DNA from: Clostridia bacterium
GTDB taxonomy: Bacteria > Bacillota > Clostridia > Christensenellales > DTU072
Assembly: GCA_028699795.1 (NCBI GenBank)
Contig: JAQVTZ010000012.1
Span: 1 to 18,933, forward strand
DNA: 18,933 nucleotides
Direction of reading: 5' to 3'
How positions within the stretch are numbered: position 1 is the first letter of the stretch; the number at the start of each line of letters is the position of its first letter. Below, one piece after another: positions 6,759 to 13,880 of the stretch. The notes below the pieces were generated by a model. That model was not told where the DNA came from and did no database searches. It was given only the letters and a program-made list of their open reading frames with translations. A program made the position numbers and the translations under genes.

Positions 6759-7781
6759 TTAGTCTTCGATGATGTATGTCTTGAGTGCGGGATCCTCTTT
6801 GTCCAACACATAAGCGTTCTTCTTGGCAAAGAATGGAAGAATCAGTAGCAATACCGATATGACAAAAGATATGATAAGCCCCACGCCCGTATAAATTCCA
6901 GATTGGAACATAAAGAAATCTTTTACATTATCGCCTCTTTGAGAGGTTAGTACTTCGCCGTTGCTCATACCCAATAGTATCGCGATGATGCTGATGCTAA
7001 GTACGATATTGATGAGCGCCCCCACACTGAAGTGGCGAGGAGTTTTGCCTGCGGATAATTTGTAAAGGTACACGATAACCAACACAAAAAGTATTATGGC
7101 CATTATTACCGCAAATATAGGCAATGCATATACGACAAGCGTACTTAAAACATCTTGAGGTATCTGCGTAAGATTGGCGTCTATGCGTTCTGCGTAATAA
7201 CTGCTACTCGCATCCAACCCACAAATAATAAGTACCGCTTTAAATAAATCGATCCCGGTGGCTCTGTAAGCCGCTCTGATGTCGTTACCCTTAAATACTC
7301 CGACTGCAAGGAATAGCATTGCCACTATACCCGCTATCGCAAGTAACATTGCCGCCAAACTGATGCCGCGATATGCCTTGCGTTTGTAACTTGGGGTTTT
7401 TGCGGGACGCTTGGGGTCAACAGGCTTAGAATATGGATCGTATTGCAATAAAGGTTGATTCTGCGATGTGTAAGGTACCAACGCTATCGGTTGGACGATA
7501 GGCGGCATCTGTACAATCGAGGATGGCGTGGGTATTGCGTTCATACGGTTAGAGGCTACCGGAGACAATTGTTCGGGTGCCTCTTTTACACAATACTTAT
7601 TGCCGTCCGGACCTATTACTTCCTGCCCGGGAGCTGCATTGATTTGAAAACCTAATGTGCCGGAATCGACCGGCACCCACGACCCAAACTGTTGTTCGGT
7701 TTGGGGTCCCCCGTTATTAGATTTGGAATCGGCAACCGAAGGGGTAGGTTGTACAGGATTTATGTAGTTTTTGTTATCCAT
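6759..7781 (-). CDS. T7: four-helix membrane protein with VPY motif, function unknown
   Basis: Not a family I recognise. This 340-residue protein has a polar proline/glutamine-rich N-terminal tail (1-135) containing the VPY motif at 89-115 (VQMPPIVQP, then LVPYTSQNQPLLQYD). A basic stretch (KRKAYRG) precedes four predicted helices at about 138-163, 214-240, 252-272 and 295-318. Helix 2 begins YALP (218-221). Helix 4 runs into LPFFAKKNAY, followed by an acidic tail ending IIED. The basic tail before helix 1 predicts N- and C-termini in the cytoplasm, with a large outer loop (164-213). It is last in the cluster, 17 bases after S3, and a terminator follows. GGAAGG precedes the ATG. Paralogues in the cluster are T1-T6. 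The evidence for being a real gene is strong; the role is unknown. Confidence 0.85.
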   Translation of the reverse strand: MDNKNYINPVQPTPSVADSKSNNGGPQTEQQFGSWVPVDSGTLGFQINAAPGQEVIGPDGNKYCVKEAPEQLSPVASNRMNAIPTPSSIVQMPPIVQPIALVPYTSQNQPLLQYDPYSKPVDPKRPAKTPSYKRKAYRGISLAAMLLAIAGIVAMLFLAVGVFKGNDIRAAYRATGIDLFKAVLIICGLDASSSYYAERIDANLTQIPQDVLSTLVVYALPIFAVIMAIILFVLVIVYLYKLSAGKTPRHFSVGALINIVLSISIIAILLGMSNGEVLTSQRGDNVKDFFMFQSGIYTGVGLIISFVISVLLLILPFFAKKNAYVLDKEDPALKTYIIED

Positions 7782-7798
7782 TATTACCTTCCTCTCTG

Positions 7799-8191
7799 TT
7801 ATTTAGTCGGTTCGTCATCGTATTGGTATAGGGCCTGATTCTGCGTAGCATAAGGAACAAACGATACCGGCGACACAATCGGGGTAAGTTGCACTACAGA
7901 GGACGGCGTCGCAACGGGAACCGGTGCTGCATGTGTTTGGGGTCCGTAAGTCATGATAGGAGAAAACACTCTTCCGTATTGGTCTACAGAAGTATAAACA
8001 GGCAAACCCATAGGCATTCCGTTGCCTACCACTTGATAAGGACCCTGCGCGGGCATCACCATAGTGGGGGCGGACTGTTGCGCCATGGGATACGGTCCCG
8101 CCATCGGTTGTCTTGCCGGAATGCGCGCTCTCTCTACACCGTCTCCTGCAAAAGCGCTGCTAACGGCTTTGTTTTTATTGCTTCTTTTCAT
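7799..8191 (-). CDS. S3: small soluble VPY-motif protein, function unknown
   Basis: This 130-residue protein has no membrane helix. It is rich in Pro, Met, Gln and Ala and is probably disordered for most of its length. It ends in the VPY motif: PVPVA at 90-94, VQLTPIVSP at 100-108, FVPYATQNQALYQYD at 111-125, then a five-residue tail. The position of the motif at the very C-terminus matches S1 and S2. It has its own good promoter (8224-8252) and TAGGAG before the ATG, so it may be made at a different level from the upstream genes. T7, which carries the motif in cis, follows 17 bases later. A role as an adaptor or decoy ligand is only a guess. Confidence 0.78.
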   Translation of the reverse strand: MKRSNKNKAVSSAFAGDGVERARIPARQPMAGPYPMAQQSAPTMVMPAQGPYQVVGNGMPMGLPVYTSVDQYGRVFSPIMTYGPQTHAAPVPVATPSSVVQLTPIVSPVSFVPYATQNQALYQYDDEPTK

Positions 8192-8223
8192 AACAGTCTC
8201 CTACTCTATTAGACTTAAATATA

Positions 8224-8252
8224 AGTATACACTATATATTTTAATTTTTCAA
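8224..8252 (-). promoter_or_regulatory. Internal promoter before S3-T7
   Basis: TTGAAA (8247-8252) and TATACT (8224-8229) are 17 bases apart on the minus strand, about 33 bases before the S3 start, inside an AT-rich gap of 82 bases after T6. Confidence 0.75.
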
Positions 8253-8273
8253 TAATATTCATTAACTTGTTTG

Positions 8274-9053
8274 CTATCTGCTACGCGACAGATATGCGAC
8301 AAGAATCGACAGTAATGCAAGACCGCCCGCTATGTAAAGCCCATAACCCATGGTAGCTTCTTCTACCAAAGCCAGTATTATCGCAAGCAAAGCAAACAAG
8401 AATGTGAATGCCGTAGTAATCTTGGCAAAAACGCAAGCGCCTTTTTTGCAGATGCGGATAAGCGATGCGAGAAAGGTTAATACCGCAAACACGCCTGTAA
8501 GCGCTATCGCAGACGGCAAAGCATATTCTAAAGCGATAATTTCGCCCGCCGCAATTGCTTCATATACGCTGATAACAATATCGATACCGTTATGGTTGAT
8601 GCCTTCTAGCGCATAGAAATAGGTATAGTCTGCCGCAACACTCACATACTTGCCTACCACGAATACCGCGGCAACAAGCAAACTGAGCAAGATTAAAATA
8701 ACAGGGGCGGCCTTAATGCCTTTGCGGGGTTTTGTAACTGCATCCGAAGGCTCGCACGCTTCGTTTTCTATTGTTACGGGTACCGGTTCTTGGGGCACCG
8801 CTTCGGGTACAATCGCGGGATCCGCTTCGTCATCGAACATAAACAAAGGTTGTTTTTGGGTCGAATACGGCACAAATGCCAACGGTTGCACAATAGGTGT
8901 CAGTTGCACATTTTGCGCTACGGGAGCAACGGGAACGGGTCCCACACCTGTAGACAAAGGGCGCACCGAAGCCTTTTTGATCGTCTCGGGAGTTACTTCG
9001 GGTTGGAAAGATTGTAGTTGCGGAGGCACCCCACGATTTTTGCTTTTTGCCAT
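8274..9053 (-). CDS. T6: four-helix membrane protein with VPY motif, function unknown
   Basis: This 259-residue protein has an N-terminal polar tail with the extended VPY motif: PVPVA at 39-43, VQLTPIVQPLAF at 49-60, VPYSTQKQPLFMFDD at 61-75. A second proline- and glutamate-rich spacer (76-112) ends with basic KPRKGIK before helix 1. Predicted helices lie at about 115-137, 176-199, 209-230 and 236-255; helix 2 begins YALP (177-180). The C-terminus is a short basic SRSR. The outer loop contains DYTYFYALEG, similar to YTSLF in T5 and YTALF in T4. It starts 17 bases after S2 with AAGGAG, in a start context (AAGGAGATTACAGATGGC) nearly the same as that of T1. No known function can be assigned. Confidence 0.85.
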   Translation of the reverse strand: MAKSKNRGVPPQLQSFQPEVTPETIKKASVRPLSTGVGPVPVAPVAQNVQLTPIVQPLAFVPYSTQKQPLFMFDDEADPAIVPEAVPQEPVPVTIENEACEPSDAVTKPRKGIKAAPVILILLSLLVAAVFVVGKYVSVAADYTYFYALEGINHNGIDIVISVYEAIAAGEIIALEYALPSAIALTGVFAVLTFLASLIRICKKGACVFAKITTAFTFLFALLAIILALVEEATMGYGLYIAGGLALLSILVAYLSRSR

Positions 9054-9070
9054 CTGTAATCTCCTTGAGT

Positions 9071-9295
9071 TTAGTATTCTTCTTCTTCGTCGAATTGGGC
9101 AAGAGGTTGCAGTTGTGTGCTATACGGTACGATCGGCAACGGTTGTACCACAGGTGTAAGCTGTATAAAATCTGCAGGTCTTGCTACCGGTACGGGGGCA
9201 CAGTTGTTCATCACACGGAACGATACCGAAGGCCTTTGGGGAGCCGGTTGATATACGGGTTCGGCGGGTGCCGCGATTTGGTTCTTTTTTGCCAT
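9071..9295 (-). CDS. S2: small soluble VPY-motif protein, near-duplicate of S1
   Basis: This 74-residue protein has no membrane helix. Residues 21-74 match S1 at 53 of 54 positions; only the first 20 residues differ. The conserved part runs RPSVSFRVMNNCAPVPVA, then IQLTPVVQPLPIVPYSTQ, then LQPLAQFD and an acidic end EEEEY. The identity is at protein level only: 32 of those 54 codons differ from S1. It follows T5 by 32 bases, with AGGAGG before the ATG, and T6 starts 17 bases later. Because T5 lacks a VPY motif and T6 has one in cis, S2 may supply the motif to T5 in trans; this is inference. Confidence 0.85.
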   Translation of the reverse strand: MAKKNQIAAPAEPVYQPAPQRPSVSFRVMNNCAPVPVARPADFIQLTPVVQPLPIVPYSTQLQPLAQFDEEEEY

Positions 9296-9327
9296 TAAAA
9301 TGTCCTCCTATTATATGAGTAATCTCG

Positions 9328-10392
9328 TTATCTATCGAATACGCTGTAAGGTACTTTGCGACGGGCAAAAAGGGATAGCACCATAATGAGTAAAGGTATA
9401 ACTATAAGAGCCATTAACCCATACCCTGCCGCGTAAGCCGCGGGCGTCACCGCCGCTTCGCCGTCTACCGCCGCATTGGGAACTCCCGTAAAGATACGCG
9501 TAAGAAAAGGCAGTACCTTAGAAAAGTCCAACACGCTTACCAACGTGCCGTCCTCGCCTATTTGCGGATTGCCGGCTTTGTTGCCCAAAACGGCAAGACC
9601 CGCCACAGTCACTACCAAACTCATGACAAGCATGACAATTGCCAAAGCCCCGTATCCCTTAAAAATGCGTTTCCCGAGCATACCTCCGAAACCGATAATT
9701 AGAATAACCAAAGCGAAAATCGCAATAACGGCTATCGCTATGGGAAAGTATTGATAAATAATAGAGGCAATCGCGCCCATGCTGTCTTCGGGGGTCTCAT
9801 TTGCCTCTGCGGCAATGGCATCGGCATTTTCTTGATATGTATAAGGATTCCCGTTTGCATCCAGCATCTCTTTGCCCATGATTTTGCTTATGAAACCGTA
9901 AATGGGATCGGCAAACGATATATGCTTGGTGGTATCTTCATACCCTTCGCCTCTGTCTTCGGCAACCGTGTTATCGGGTTGTACAAAAAGCGATGTATAA
10001 TTGTTTAACGAGGGAATCCCCACAAAACCTAACGCGATTACTGCAATTAAAATCGCAGCTAACACAAGCATGAAGAAACAGGTTCCTTTGCGCATAACAA
10101 AGAAATAGTCGCGCTCTCTTCTTTTTTGTTTGGAATAAGCGTCATACTCTTTATTGTTGAATTTTTGGTACTTTGCATAGGATTTGGCAGAACCGCGATC
10201 TGAATAAATCGGCCTGCCATATATATGGGTTTGTTGGGAAGGTTGTCCAGAACGGACAGGCACTCCGCCTTGCCTAACATTGTACATGTTGGGACGGTTA
10301 ACGGGTTGAGCCCCCTGCTTCCCTTGAGTATAGCCTGAGAAGTAGGGAGAATTCATCATACTCTTGTTTAAACGCTGCGGATTCTCTGCCAT
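9328..10392 (-). CDS. T5: four-helix membrane protein with SPY motif, paralogue of T3
   Basis: This 354-residue protein starts MAENPQRLNKSMMNSPYFSG and shares LxKSMMNSPY with T3. The tail (1-100) is polar with basic clusters (KQKRRERDYFFVMRKG). Predicted helices are at about 102-125, 213-236, 245-269 and 323-343. The first outer loop (126-210) holds YTSLFVQPDNT and DPIYGFI, both also seen in T3 in related form. Helix 2 begins QYFP (214-217); the end is SLFARRKVPYSVFDR. It has no VPY motif. I chose ATG 10392 because GAGGGAG sits five bases before it; an upstream ATG at 10416 lacks a site. A promoter lies at 10462-10490, so T5 begins a transcript T5-S2-T6. The family is unrecognised. Confidence 0.87.
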   Translation of the reverse strand: MAENPQRLNKSMMNSPYFSGYTQGKQGAQPVNRPNMYNVRQGGVPVRSGQPSQQTHIYGRPIYSDRGSAKSYAKYQKFNNKEYDAYSKQKRRERDYFFVMRKGTCFFMLVLAAILIAVIALGFVGIPSLNNYTSLFVQPDNTVAEDRGEGYEDTTKHISFADPIYGFISKIMGKEMLDANGNPYTYQENADAIAAEANETPEDSMGAIASIIYQYFPIAIAVIAIFALVILIIGFGGMLGKRIFKGYGALAIVMLVMSLVVTVAGLAVLGNKAGNPQIGEDGTLVSVLDFSKVLPFLTRIFTGVPNAAVDGEAAVTPAAYAAGYGLMALIVIPLLIMVLSLFARRKVPYSVFDR

Positions 10393-10461
10393 TGTCACTC
10401 CCTCAAAAACGCGCATGAGGCACGAACACTTTTATTACATATAAATATATATAATATCAAT

Positions 10462-10490
10462 AGTGTAGCATAAGATTGTTTAAATTACAA
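10462..10490 (-). promoter_or_regulatory. Promoter of T5-S2-T6
   Basis: TTGTAA (10485-10490) and TACACT (10462-10467) are 17 bases apart on the minus strand, with TG one base before the -10. The -35 region shares a 12-base block (GTATTGTAATTT, 10482-10493) with the T1 promoter at the same offset. The leader to T5 is about 65 bases. Confidence 0.65.
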
Positions 10491-10518
10491 TACTTATCAA
10501 TTATATTTTTTCTATTTT

Positions 10519-10541
10519 TTTGGCAATTTTTTCATGCCAAA
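10519..10541. repeat. Small inverted repeat between T4 and T5
   Basis: TTTGGCA (10519-10525) and TGCCAAA (10535-10541) are perfect seven-base inverted repeats. A run of T lies on the plus-strand side, so on the minus transcript the hairpin is followed by A residues and would not work as a terminator there. It lies between the T4 terminator and the T5 promoter. Role unknown. Confidence 0.5.
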
Positions 10542-10552
10542 TGATATAAAAT

Positions 10553-10575
10553 GACCCGCCCTGAATGGACGGGTC
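10553..10575 (-). terminator. Terminator after T4
   Basis: GACCCGTCC and GGCGGGTC pair on the minus strand (one mismatch) around a six-base loop, followed by ATTTTATATC. It lies about 40 bases after the T4 stop and separates the T1-T4 part of the cluster from T5 onward. Confidence 0.7.
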
Positions 10576-10612
10576 CCTCTATTTTTAGCGATAATTTACG
10601 ATTATTTTCTTT

Positions 10613-11503
10613 TTAATTGTTGCCCACAACAGCGTTTGGGCCTAATCTTCTGTTGTAAAGCTCAAGATTCTTACGGTTGATTTCGTCTGCTTTCATTTGG
10701 GCTTCTCTCATGACCTGCGCCTTAGATTTGTAAGCAAAGAAGCTTAATATAAGCGCCAAAACCTCTATGCCCAGTATGATAAAGTAACCAATACCGACTA
10801 CAAGCGTTGTCGCGCTACCCGTAAGATAAGATAAAAACTCGGCAACAGGTACGCCGCTCCAGACAAAACCAGAAACTATTCCCAACAAGGAAAACAGCAA
10901 TTGCAACAAAATGATATAAGTGAATTTCTTCCTCTTCATACGCGTCGATATGCCCATTAAAGCCTTAACAAGCACATACAACGCGATAATTAAGGTAAGA
11001 ATGACTGCCACAGGCATAGCGTAATAGCCAATCATGAATGCGATGCCAAGAGAATCTATGTTCTCCAAACAATCAGTATAGAAATCCAACTCTGCAGTAT
11101 CCATATCGGCCGCACCGATGGCAAGCTTACGCATCGTACTGTTAATTACATCGTCTAACGCAATCGCTTTGTCTGTGCCGCCTTCGCCTTGTCCAACCTT
11201 TTGGAAAAGCGCGGTATAGTCTGGCATCACTACAAAATAACTTAGCGCAAAAACGGTGATAAGCGCCACCATCAATATACATAAGATAATGAGCACGGCA
11301 TTGCGCTTGGGCTCACCAGGTTTGGGTTGTACGGGAACATAAGGGTCCTCGTATCTGGGTCTGAGATTCCAGGCTGCAAGATAAGAAAGATTGTAAGGCG
11401 AGGCTTTCTCTTTTTTGGTTTGGAAGTATAGGTTTTCGTCTCCGCCGAATAATACATCGGCATCGCCCGCATAATTCTGAATATAGCCTTTGGAATGTTT
11501 CAT
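10613..11503 (-). CDS. T4: four-helix membrane protein with SPY motif, function unknown
   Basis: This 296-residue protein has an N-terminal tail (1-66) with the SPY motif at 35-46 (SPYNLSYLAAWN), close to SPYFQTYVSAWN in T2. Predicted helices are at about 69-92, 155-182, 194-216 and 233-255. The outer loop begins DYTALF. Helix 2 begins YYAMP (160-164), helix 3 follows a basic TRMKRKK, and helix 4 ends LSFFAYKSK. After that it has a 40-residue charged tail (MREAQMKADEINRKNLEL), probably a cytoplasmic helix, which the other members lack. It has no VPY motif. AGAGGT precedes the ATG. It lies 151 bases after S1 with a hairpin between, so it may be transcribed from upstream or from an unseen promoter. 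Confidence 0.85.
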   Translation of the reverse strand: MKHSKGYIQNYAGDADVLFGGDENLYFQTKKEKASPYNLSYLAAWNLRPRYEDPYVPVQPKPGEPKRNAVLIILCILMVALITVFALSYFVVMPDYTALFQKVGQGEGGTDKAIALDDVINSTMRKLAIGAADMDTAELDFYTDCLENIDSLGIAFMIGYYAMPVAVILTLIIALYVLVKALMGISTRMKRKKFTYIILLQLLFSLLGIVSGFVWSGVPVAEFLSYLTGSATTLVVGIGYFIILGIEVLALILSFFAYKSKAQVMREAQMKADEINRKNLELYNRRLGPNAVVGNN

Positions 11504-11613
11504 ATAGTCTTACCTCTGTCTTTAGGTTATTAGCGTAAAAGGGCTACCTTAAGCAAACGCGTATTTTGGATATGCAAAACTTGCTTATGGGAGCCTGAAA
11601 GGCATGGTTAGCG

Positions 11614-11641
11614 CGTGCCGCATAATAATTTATGCGGCACG
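11614..11641 (-). repeat. Perfect hairpin after S1 without a T-tract
   Basis: GTGCCGCATAA (11615-11625) and TTATGCGGCAC (11630-11640) are perfect inverted repeats around a four-base loop, with one more C-G pair outside. The minus-strand sequence after it is not T-rich. It may be a pause site, a processing site or an mRNA 3'-end stabiliser between S1 and T4. Confidence 0.6.
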
Positions 11642-11654
11642 GCATATTGCGTTA

Positions 11655-11903
11655 TTAATACTCGTCTTCTTCGTCAAACTGGGCGAGAGGCTGTAGCTGC
11701 GTGCTGTAGGGCACAATGGGCAGGGGTTGAACGACGGGTGTAAGCTGGATAAAGTCTGCCGGTCTTGCTACGGGCACGGGCGCACAGTTGTTCATGACTC
11801 TGAAAGAAACGCTGGGCCTCTTGGGAGCCATAGCTGCTTGTTGTTCTGCGGCTGCGGCGGCTGCGGCTGCTGCTGCGGCGGCCTGCTCTTTCTTTTTGGA
11901 CAT
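11655..11903 (-). CDS. S1: small soluble VPY-motif protein with poly-alanine, near-duplicate of S2
   Basis: This 82-residue protein begins MSKKKEQ followed by 12 alanines (8-19) and a further Ala-rich patch, then RPSVSFRVMNN onward is the same as S2 except for one Glu-to-Asp change near the end. The VPY motif covers about 52-78, preceded by PVPVA at 42-46. There is no membrane helix. ATG 11903 has AGGAGG seven bases upstream; an in-frame upstream start at 11939 would overlap the T3 end and is less likely. It lies 25 bases after T3, a protein without the motif. The alanine tract is encoded by mixed GCN codons. A scaffold or adaptor role is inference. Confidence 0.85.
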   Translation of the reverse strand: MSKKKEQAAAAAAAAAAAAEQQAAMAPKRPSVSFRVMNNCAPVPVARPADFIQLTPVVQPLPIVPYSTQLQPLAQFDEEDEY

Positions 11904-11928
11904 ATGGAACCTCCTGATAGGGTTTATT

Positions 11929-13014
11929 TTATTTATCAAAAATTTTGTAGGATACTTTCTTTCTGCAAAAGACGGAAAGTATCAGGGTTACGAGGGGCAG
12001 AATCAGCATGGCCAATAGTAGAAATCCCGACACCAATTGGAGATACGGGGTGGCCAAAGCTTCTGCCGACCCGTAAGGCGGACCTGTGACACCGCGCAAC
12101 AGAAAACTCTGAATGTTCGTGAAATCAAAGGCACCTAATGGATTGCTATATATTACATTGCTTAACGCGTACCCTGCGGCCAGCGTGATGACTCCCGCTA
12201 TTACCATGATAAAAGAAGCCAACGCAAAACCTTTATATATCCTGCGACCGCGTGCAGCACCGAAACTTGTAATCATGGCAATAAGCCCTGTTAGCGCGGC
12301 AATCGCAAGAGCGACAGGAAAATATTGAAATAAAAGGTACGCGATTTTGGGCGTGATATCGAAGTCGGATTGCCGATCCTCCATAATCCTTAGATAATCT
12401 CCGTAATACTGTTTGGTAATTTCTTCTTGAACAGGTTCTTGAGATTCTTCTGCGGTTTCTTCGGTTCCCTCTGTTTCTTCGGCAACAGCCGCCTGTGTAT
12501 CCGTCCCCATTTTAACTTTGATCCAATCTATGAATCCCATAATAGGATCACCTACAGATATGAAGTCGCTTTTATCTACATAATAGACGCCAGTTTCTGC
12601 TTCTTCTGCCCAACGTTCTTCATAACTGGTGTTATCAGGAAGCGTGAACAGCGAAACAAATCCGTTAACGGGCGAAAGATTGACGAAGCTTATCGCAAAA
12701 GCCGCTATATAAAGAAAGAAACATACAAACATCACAAAACTGATACCGCGTCGCATCACGAAAAAGTAATTTCTGTTGCGCTTTTGGGCTCTTTTGAGTT
12801 TGCGTCTTTCTTTGGGTGTAAGCGGAAGCGTACGCACTTGCGGCGCTACGGAAGACTTTACCGCGCCCTGCTGTCTGTAAGGACTTCGCATCGGAGGAGC
12901 GTATGACTTAGCTCCCGCTGCGGGGTAAGGATATTGCGAATGATTCGCTTTACCCTTATTGTACCCTGCATAATAGGGAGAATTCATCATTGATTTGTCC
13001 AACTTGTTAGGCAT
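11929..13014 (-). CDS. T3: four-helix membrane protein with SPY motif, paralogue of T5
   Basis: This 361-residue protein begins MPNKLDKSMMNSPYYAGYNK. It aligns with T5 through its whole length: RNYFFVMRRG before helix 1, SLFTLPDNT and DPIMGFI in the outer loop, FQYFP (229-233) starting helix 2, GRRIYKGF before helix 3, and the end FCRKKVSYKIFDK. Predicted helices are at about 88-111, 226-250, 261-284 and 326-348. The outer loop (112-225) has a strongly acidic insert (EETEGTEETAEESQEPVQEE) written here as residues 179-198, which T5 lacks. It has no VPY motif; S1, just downstream, does. AAGGAG is 11 bases before the ATG, longer spacing than in its neighbours. Confidence 0.86.
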   Translation of the reverse strand: MPNKLDKSMMNSPYYAGYNKGKANHSQYPYPAAGAKSYAPPMRSPYRQQGAVKSSVAPQVRTLPLTPKERRKLKRAQKRNRNYFFVMRRGISFVMFVCFFLYIAAFAISFVNLSPVNGFVSLFTLPDNTSYEERWAEEAETGVYYVDKSDFISVGDPIMGFIDWIKVKMGTDTQAAVAEETEGTEETAEESQEPVQEEITKQYYGDYLRIMEDRQSDFDITPKIAYLLFQYFPVALAIAALTGLIAMITSFGAARGRRIYKGFALASFIMVIAGVITLAAGYALSNVIYSNPLGAFDFTNIQSFLLRGVTGPPYGSAEALATPYLQLVSGFLLLAMLILPLVTLILSVFCRKKVSYKIFDK

Positions 13015-13067
13015 AACGGACTTTACTCCTTCGTTGATATAGCCTTACACTATTATTGATATCTTAC

Positions 13068-13802
13068 CTATTTTGTATTTTTATAGGCGAAAAGACCGAA
13101 CAGAAAAGCAAGCAGTTCAAGTCCCAGAATGCCTATAAATCCATAGGCGATAGCATCTGCGGTGCCGAAATCGACAAAGCTGCTGAATTCGGGAGCGCCC
13201 AGCACAAGGTACAACGACACAGCCGCCAATACACCAAGCAAGAATGCCACCAGCGTAAGCCAACCAAACCCGCATACTTTGCTGCATTTGCAGAAACCAA
13301 CGATAGACATAATGAATACGATAAGTACGACTGCAAGCGAGAGATAAAGCGCTACGGGAAGAATGTAAGCAAATACACCTTGTAGGGTTGCGCCGCCCTC
13401 GTTGAAGCACTCAAAAAGCTCGACTACAGATGCATATTTGCCGGATAAAGCAACATACTCTGCGATTGCTTCAATTTTGAAAATCCCTATTACTGCGACA
13501 GCGATTGTCAACAATGAGAAGATAAACACCATAATCAGCGGGAACAGTCTGCGCGCGCATTTGGTAGCGGGTACTGTTGTAAAAGCTGCAACGGGGTCTG
13601 CTGGTGCAACAGGGCCGTAATCTGGTTGGTTGATTTCCGTACTTACCAGCACATCTTCTGCAGGAAACCTTCTGTTCCATGCCGAGACATAGGTCTGGAA
13701 GTAAGGGGAGGATGCGATCTTATCAGTATCGATATGATCACAGGGAACAGGCACATCGTATGACTGTTCGTAAGTGTTGAAGTCGTCTAACCTTTTCTCC
13801 AT
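13068..13802 (-). CDS. T2: four-helix membrane protein with SPY motif, function unknown
   Basis: This 244-residue protein has an N-terminal tail (1-83) with the SPY motif at 32-43 (SPYFQTYVSAWN), resembling T4. Predicted helices lie at about 84-108, 143-170, 178-202 and 218-238. Helix 2 begins YILP (146-149), the inner loop has CKCSKVCG (171-178), and the end is FGLFAYKNTK, like T4 (SFFAYKSK). The first outer loop is short (109-142). It has no VPY motif. AGAGGTG precedes the ATG; T1 ends 78 bases upstream and T3 begins 53 bases downstream. The cysteine pair in the inner loop could bind metal but has too few ligands alone. Confidence 0.84.
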   Translation of the reverse strand: MEKRLDDFNTYEQSYDVPVPCDHIDTDKIASSPYFQTYVSAWNRRFPAEDVLVSTEINQPDYGPVAPADPVAAFTTVPATKCARRLFPLIMVFIFSLLTIAVAVIGIFKIEAIAEYVALSGKYASVVELFECFNEGGATLQGVFAYILPVALYLSLAVVLIVFIMSIVGFCKCSKVCGFGWLTLVAFLLGVLAAVSLYLVLGAPEFSSFVDFGTADAIAYGFIGILGLELLAFLFGLFAYKNTK

Positions 13803-13880
13803 AAAAACACCTCTTTTTTTTATTTATATTGACCATCTAGGTAATATACATGACCCCCTTAATATAGAGGTAGAAACCGT

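Noticed and set aside
8650..9159. Plus-strand frame of about 169 codons opposite T6 and S2
   Set aside because: It spans two well-supported minus-strand genes and their ribosome binding sites, and has no start signal.
11418..11438. T4 contains ENLYFQT, the recognition sequence of tobacco etch virus protease
   Set aside because: A seven-residue chance match in a polar tail. The surrounding DNA has no vector features and the protein is a clear family member.
11820..11885. GCN-rich repeat considered as a tandem repeat or array
   Set aside because: Units are not identical and there are no spacers; it encodes the alanine tract of S1.
12427..12906. Plus-strand frame of about 159 codons opposite T3
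   Set aside because: Composition is that of a reverse reading of T3, which has a good start, membrane domain and paralogue.
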